A stretch of DNA of 64,000 nucleotides from Arion vulgaris (Eukaryota > Mollusca > Gastropoda > Stylommatophora > Arionidae): contig CM036755.1 of the NCBI GenBank assembly GCA_020796225.1, positions 64,920,049 to 64,984,048 of the forward strand, written 5' to 3'. The notes under the pieces were generated by a model. That model was not told the DNA's origin. It ran no database searches and saw nothing but the letters and a program-made list of their open reading frames with translations. This document shows positions 59,809 through 64,000 of the stretch, one piece after another (position 1 is the stretch's first letter; each line of letters begins with the position of its first letter). The translations under genes were made by a program, and so were the position numbers.

Positions 59809-60034
59809 AACTCCTTGTGGACCAAACACCACACTATGTGGCTTTGGGTTGAACGCCTTTTTACCAGGAGCCACGCTACGTGGTTTTGGGTTGGTCGCCT
59901 TTTTACCAGGAGCCACACTACGTGGCTTTGGGTTGGACATCTTTTTACCAGGAGCCACACTAAAGGGCATTTTTTATTCTAAAACAAATGACTTGTAAAA
60001 CATGGCTTTTGGTCTGGTCCTCTAAGAGTTAAGA
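59809..60034. mobile_element. TTAA MITE (GGACCA type) with internal repeat
   Basis: TTAACTCCTTGTGGACCAAA at 59,809 and GTCCTCTAAGAGTTAA at the right end. The inside holds a 41-bp repeat (CCAGGAGCCACACTACGTGG) four times. Confidence 0.8.
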
Positions 60035-60345
60035 GACTAAGATGCAGGTGGATTGGGTATATATGTCCTTTGCCAGTAGGAGTATTACGCTGGTGATGAA
60101 TAGGACACAAAATGAGAAGACCTACCAGAAGCATTACAAGACAGGCATTTTTTTTTAACCAGTGTGGAAAGAGGAGTAGAGGAAGGCCTAGAACTACCTG
60201 AAGAAGCGAGCTGAAGACTGATATTAAAAGGAATGGCAAGACGTGTAAAGAATTGGAAGAAATAGCGAGAGAGAGGAAGGGTTGGAAGAACTTTGTTAAA
60301 GACCTATGCTCCGATGGGAGTTGAAGGGTGAATAGAGAGAGAGAG
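60035..60345 (+). mobile_element. LINE family (e) C-terminal fragment
   Basis: Degraded plus copy of the 44.1-44.43 kb protein end: KTCKELEEIARERKGWKNFV, KDLCSDGS-stop. Confidence 0.75.
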
Positions 60346-60349
60346 AGAG

Positions 60350-60545
60350 TAGGGTCATTGACTAGGACAGCTCTCTGATGGACAGCTAAAGGAAAAATAA
60401 GGCCTGGGCATCAAAAGGAAACATGGTGGAAAGAGAGTTGAAGATTGTGGCCAGACGTGGGAAACAATTAATTCAAATGCAGCTGAACTGCAAAAATGGA
60501 AATCTTTTGTTGAAAATGTGTGTCAAACAGAACACAAAAAGAATA
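60350..60545 (+). mobile_element. LINE (e)-related fragment
   Basis: GACTAGGACAGCTCTCTGAT, AAGGCCTGGGCATCAAAAGG and GAAGATTGTGGCCAGACGTG match 25.30-25.42 kb. Confidence 0.7.
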
Positions 60546-60569
60546 TATATATATGTGTGTGTATAGATA

Positions 60570-61010
60570 GATCATCATCAAGGTGCGTATCCTTTATAGG
60601 ACGTTGCTCTCTTTGCAGCGCATCTGAAACTCACTCTGTCTCTAACCAGTTCACCCACTTCGTCGATGGTCATATTCATAGTTTCTTCAATATCTTGTAG
60701 CCATCTTTTACTTGGTCTGTCTCTGTGTCCTAGGACCCTGCCCTCTAATATTGTTCTTTCCAGGCCATCGTGACGCTTGATGTGACCAAAGTATGTAATT
60801 TTTCTGTATAGTATGTTGTTTATCAGCCAATTCTCTTTAACATTTAGTTCTTTCAGGACATCAGTGTTCTTTCTTTTTCTGTCCATGGTATTCGTAGGAT
60901 CTTTCTGTAGCATTTAGTTTCGAAGGACTGGATTTTCATTCTTGTTTTTGTGTAATGGTCCATGATTCACAACCATAAGTAGCCACTGGGAAAATGCATG
61001 CTCTCAATAT
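60570..61010 (-). mobile_element. LINE family (g) C-terminal fragment (minus)
   Basis: Minus frame ELNVKENWLINNILYRKITY, FGHIKRHDGLERTILEGRVL, RPSKRWLQDIEETMNMTIDE, VGELVRDRVSFRCAAKRATS. Confidence 0.85.
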
Positions 61011-61084
61011 TTTTAATTTAATATTTTGTATATTTTATATAAAGATCGATAGCTAGATATAAGAGTGCTCAAAATACTATAGAA

Positions 61085-61402
61085 GGAAAAAAGAACAAAT
61101 ATGTCCATTTTTCAACAGCTTAAAATTGTAGAGAAGTGGATGACGAAGAATATAAAACATTGAGAAAAATTAAATACTTTGGACATAAAACAACGTGATT
61201 CTTTGGAGAAGATTATTCTGGGGGGCATGATACCAGGTAGATGGGGGAGAAGATGACCTAGGAGAAGATGGATGCTTCATGTTATAGATGAGGTGAGTAT
61301 GACTGCTGTAGATAGCGGACACATCACACAAGACAAGGAGGCGTCTAGAGTTGCTGTCATGGGGGCCAAGTTCCAACAGAGACCCTCTAGATGATGATGA
61401 TA
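61085..61402 (+). mobile_element. LINE family (g)-like fragment (plus)
   Basis: Frameshifted KYFGHKTT, then SLEKIILGGMIPGRWGRR, RRWMLHVIDEVSMTAVDSGH. Ends GATGATGATGATA. Confidence 0.7.
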
Positions 61403-61663
61403 TCTTCTTCTTCGAACACTCCAAATATCAACCGCTTGCTAACAACTCTGTGTGATTTGTATGTGATCTGAGCCTAAGAGTGATTGTACATTGTGTCAGT
61501 TATGCGCCTACAAAGTAGGCCAGCACATCCAATTTCTGTGATGCTTTTTATTTACTAGGGCAGCTTCCTAGGTCCTATATCAGTCACCTCTTACATCGCC
61601 TTGTAGGTCGCAGTGGTACTATTCTTTGTTTCCCTTGCGGGCCCTGGCACCACACGGGCGGAT
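61403..61663 (-). mobile_element. SINE family B (minus)
   Basis: Head CGCCCGTGTGGTGCCAGGGC at 61,663, GATGTAAGAGGTGACTGATA, GAAATTGGATGTGCTGGCC, tail GTTCGAAGAAGAAG. Confidence 0.88.
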
Positions 61664-61708
61664 GATGATATAATATATGACCAAAAGAAATGTATTATTT
61701 TTCCTTGC

Positions 61709-61859
61709 CTTTTTGTGCTTTTTCTGTTTATCAGGTGTTGGTGTTTTTGAGTCATCTGTCTTCGGAACAGTAACTGTCTCCTCCTGGTTCTGTTGGATGC
61801 TTTTGAGTTTTGGTCGTGGAGCCCGATTTCCTAATTTGAAACCTTTGTCAACTTGACAT
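61709..61859 (-). CDS. exon: end of DUF4590-like domain and lysine-rich linker (151 bp), GC donor
   Basis: Acceptor TCTTGTATGAAATGCAG. It encodes (R)CQVDKGFKLGNRAPRPKLK, SIQQNQEETVTVPKTDDSK, TPTPDKQKKHKK. The donor is AAAAAG/GCAAGGAA (GC type). It supplies the last cysteine (PCYR-C) of the domain in the previous exon and a basic tail. Phase 2-0. Confidence 0.75.
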
Positions 61860-62189
61860 CTGCATTTCATACAAGAGTACAGTTTAGTAAGATGTACAGT
61901 TGATAGAGAAGTTAAAACAAAATTTCCAAAAAGCAAATGAATTGACTTATCAATTGTCAGAATCACATAAACATTCCAAGACATATGTTTTCATCACAAA
62001 ATATTTGTACCTGATATTCTTTCCCTCTTCAATCCCTATTTGCTTACTCAGACTGCAGTGGTGCAGCTTGCTCTGTTACCAGAGTCACTATTTGGAGGTG
62101 GAGTAGGGTCTTGATCAGCTTTGGTTTAATGATCTTTTGTCAAAACCTCTTTTTTTTTAAAAACCCTCTAAGAATACGGTTGTAGTCAG

Positions 62190-62300
62190 GGCACCTAATA
62201 ATACGGCACCTCTGACTGATTTTTGCATGGTTTGCTTTACTTATCACTAGTGTCCCTCGCCATTCAGGTGATCCTTATTCCGGCTTTAGAGGTGTCCAAA
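62190..62300. repeat. repeat family C fragment (inverted)
   Basis: Contains TCTGACTGATTTTTGCATGG and CACTAGTGTCCCTCGCCATT, the complement of family C. Confidence 0.6.
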
Positions 62301-62401
62301 CTTCTGACACCTTATTCATTGCTCCTTAGGCACCATTTGGTTGAAACACTATTAAGTCTGTCATCTTCTTCACCATTTCTTAGGCACCACTTGGATTAGT
62401 A

Positions 62402-62652
62402 TTCTTCTTCTTCGTACGCTTCATATCAACCACTTGTTAACCCCTCTTTATGATTTTTATATGATCTGAGCGATTGCACACTGCCAGTTATGCGCCTACA
62501 AGTAGGTCAGTACACCTGATTTTTGCTACGCTTTTTATTTACTAGGGTAGCATCCCTAGGCCCATACCTCATTCGACTCTTATGGCATACCTTGTAGGTC
62601 ACAGTGTTGCTCTCTTTGCTCCACTTGCGAGCCCCGGAAACACACGGGCGAG
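62402..62652 (-). mobile_element. SINE family B (minus)
   Basis: Head CGCCCGTGTGTTTCCGGGGC, GCCATAAGAGTCGAATGAGG, tail CGAAGAAGAAG. Confidence 0.85.
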
Positions 62653-62695
62653 TCTACCATCTTATTAATTGCTTCTTATGCAACATTTGGACCAC

Positions 62696-62782
62696 TATTA
62701 ATTCTTAGTGGACCAGCGCAAATTGGTTTTAAGAATAAAAAATACCCTTTAGTTTGGCATTTGGTCCACAAGGAGTTAAGTT
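62696..62782. mobile_element. TTAA MITE (GGACCA type), short
   Basis: ATTAATTCTTAGTGGACCAG and TTTGGTCCACAAGGAGTTAA are inverted termini. Non-coding. Confidence 0.75.
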
Positions 62783-62827
62783 TGTAATCTTATTAATTGC
62801 TTCTTATGCAACATTTGGACCACCATT

Positions 62828-63388
62828 AACTCTTTCCAAACACAGTTAATTCAAGGGAGGTAAAAAAAAAGCAATTTAAAAAATAAAATTAATAACTACT
62901 CACCAATAAATAAACATATATATATTTCCTTCTTCTTCTTCTGCTTTGCGTTTGTTCTTTACAACCAATTTTAATCACTCTTTGTGATATGTTTGATCTT
63001 TGCCAAGAACGTGTATACGTTGCACATTAGTTTGGTAGGCACCTAAACGCATAGACTTCTACACATTTAGGATCGATTTGGGCCAAACCTCCCAAGTCGC
63101 CTCTTACGACATACGTGGCAGGTAACAGTGGTTCTATTCTTTACACCCCAAATTTGGGCCCGGTGACCACTTGGGCGATATATATATCTGATTATGTACT
63201 AATTTTAAGAAAACTGGACAATATATTAGAATAACAAGGTTAAAAAGTAGTAGAAGTAAAATAGTAGAAGTAAAACTAAAAAGACTTCTTATAAGGGAAA
63301 CAACTCAAATGGCGCAGTGTACTGTAAATGGCGTTCAACAGATATACGCTGTGGTGAAGTGTGCGGCGATCGGCGTGGAAAGAGTTAA
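62828..63388. mobile_element. TTAA MITE, CTCTTTCC family, with SINE A inside
   Basis: TTAACTCTTTCCAAACACAG at the left and GCGTGGAAAGAGTTAA at the right. After removal of the SINE at 62,930-63,178 it is the inverted homologue of 18,345-18,672. Confidence 0.85.
62930..63178 (-). mobile_element. SINE family A (minus)
   Basis: Head CGCCCAAGTGGTCACCGGGC, TATGTCGTAAGAGGCGACTT, tail GCAAAGCAGAAGAAGAAGAA. Confidence 0.9.
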
Positions 63389-63418
63389 TGTATGTTTAAT
63401 AAGAAAAAGTAGCCTCAC

Positions 63419-63605
63419 CTGTAACATGGGTTAGCGCCAATGACTTTTTGAATGCTGAAATGGCCAGTTCTACCCCCAATTCGTGTACCTTGCTTGTGTC
63501 TGTATTCACAGCATGTGCTGACCCGACTGTCCATTTTACCATCAATGTAAATGGAAAGACTGAATGGGTATCCCCGATGACGATAGGACACAAATGAGAA
63601 ATTTG
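63419..63605 (-). CDS. ERICH3: exon: DUF4590-like domain of ERICH3 family (187 bp)
   Basis: Acceptor GAACTGTTTGCTTTACAG and donor CCATGTTACAG/GTGAGGCT. Phase 1-2 frame: NFSFVSYRHRGYPFSLSIYI, DGKMDSRVSTCCEYRHKQGT, RIGGRTGHFSIQKVIGANPC, Y(R). Signature features are RHRGYPFSL, CCEYRH, G-x-x-GG-x-x-GHF and PCY(R)C completed by the next exon. From memory this pattern is DUF4590, found in glutamate-rich protein 3, implicated in cilia. The rest of the N-terminus lies outside the window. Another open frame on the same bases is a shadow, because it fails at the splice junctions. Confidence 0.75.
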
Positions 63606-63754
63606 CTGTAAAGCAAACAGTTCAGAAAAATTAAATGCATGATGACCAAACAAGCAAAAAATACATATCAATTACACAGTTTTAAACACAATGTGCTAAA
63701 TAAAGTCAGTATTGACATATGACAGCCAATCATTGACCAAAAATTGAAGTCTAA

Positions 63755-63983
63755 TAACAAATGATTGCCTTCATTGTACCACGTTTTCCCATATGGATCC
63801 GTCCCTGTCAGCAGAAATGGCATGTCATCTGCCGAGAGCATTGCAAAAAGCACAAACTCCGTAGCTCCAGCAACAATCCTAGGGATCTCATTAAAAATTG
63901 CACATGTGTCTCAATCCAGATTCAGGCCCACAACCTTCAGTACGACAGGCAAACATCTTAACCATTGAGACCCCCATCTAAAC
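63755..63983 (-). mobile_element. tRNA-derived SINE, family T-e (minus)
   Basis: Minus strand CAATGGTTAAGATGTTTGCC (A box) and GTGGGCCTGAATCTGG (degraded B box). The body GGATTGTTGCTGGAGCTACG matches 44.65-44.90 kb. Confidence 0.8.
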
Positions 63984-64000
63984 TATAAAAAAATACAATG

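Larger units (their letters stand above)
17019..63605 (-). other. ERICH3: host gene: ERICH3-like, DUF4590 to C-terminal LRR (5' end outside window)
   Basis: Span of a single minus-strand gene inferred from 16 exons whose acceptors, donors and codon phases join consistently: 63,605-63,419; 61,859-61,709; 58,829-58,769; 55,910-55,824; 51,949-46,731; 41,757-41,666; 39,297-39,213; 36,023-35,367; 31,967-31,848; 30,877-30,773; 28,167-27,397; 24,791-24,697; 23,516-23,391; 21,994-21,903; 19,534-19,459; 17,528-17,019. The order of domains is DUF4590-like, basic linker, YADDFEP/poly-Ser, long disordered repeats, acidic Ser-rich blocks, RNI-type LRRs. The predicted product is about 2,700 residues without its N-terminus. 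ERICH3 family membership rests on the first and fourth exons; the LRR end is unusual. The giant exon is damaged, so the locus may encode a shorter isoform that skips it, be decaying, or contain assembly errors. Expression would be needed to choose. Confidence 0.7.

Noticed and set aside
63396..63671. 91-codon minus ORF over the DUF4590 exon
   Set aside because: Shadow frame. The real frame carries CCEYRH and GGxxGHF and fits both splice sites.

Overview
This is animal genomic DNA: AT-rich, with no compact operon-like coding, very long introns, GT-AG (and two GC-AG) splice sites, and dense debris of LINEs, tRNA-derived SINEs, MITEs, a mariner and minisatellites. The mixture of SINEs built around a shared hairpin motif (GTCGTAAGAGGCGACT), RNase-H-bearing and endonuclease-type LINEs and TTAA MITEs suggests a lophotrochozoan, most likely a mollusc. 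That placement is inference, not proof.

One host gene can be followed on the minus strand across most of the window, from 63,605 down to 17,019. I reconstructed 16 exons, plus one damaged duplicate exon, by matching splice signals and codon phase at every junction. The first visible exon (63,419-63,605) encodes a cysteine/glycine-rich domain resembling DUF4590 of glutamate-rich protein 3 (ERICH3), a cilium-associated family. It is followed by a basic linker, a YADDFEP plus poly-serine exon, a 5.2 kb exon of disordered and repetitive protein, several acidic or serine-rich exons, and five exons forming an RNI-type leucine-rich-repeat (LRR) C-terminus. The 5' end lies beyond base 64,000. A C-terminal LRR block is not part of ERICH3 as I know it, so the DUF4590-disordered-LRR architecture is the main biological novelty. 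Most middle exons are symmetric 1-1 phase, so they can be duplicated or skipped without breaking the frame.

The gene carries marks of ongoing remodelling. The giant exon has several homopolymer frameshifts, three in-frame stops and a LINE 3' end. One exon pair is a tandem duplicate in which one copy lost a base. A splice donor has grown into a 12-bp tandem array. A LINE landed exactly on an exon/intron boundary, and its target duplication left a splice donor on each side.

Layout: 1-1,915 is a 59-bp satellite array. 1.9-16.9 kb lies downstream of the gene and is a mosaic of SINEs, LINE fragments, two hAT-like MITEs and a palindromic mariner. 17.0-63.6 kb is the gene, with introns filled by the same elements. 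63.6-64.0 kb is intron with one tRNA-SINE. No free-standing tRNA, rRNA, CRISPR array or intact transposase/reverse-transcriptase gene was found. All mobile-element ORFs seen are broken.
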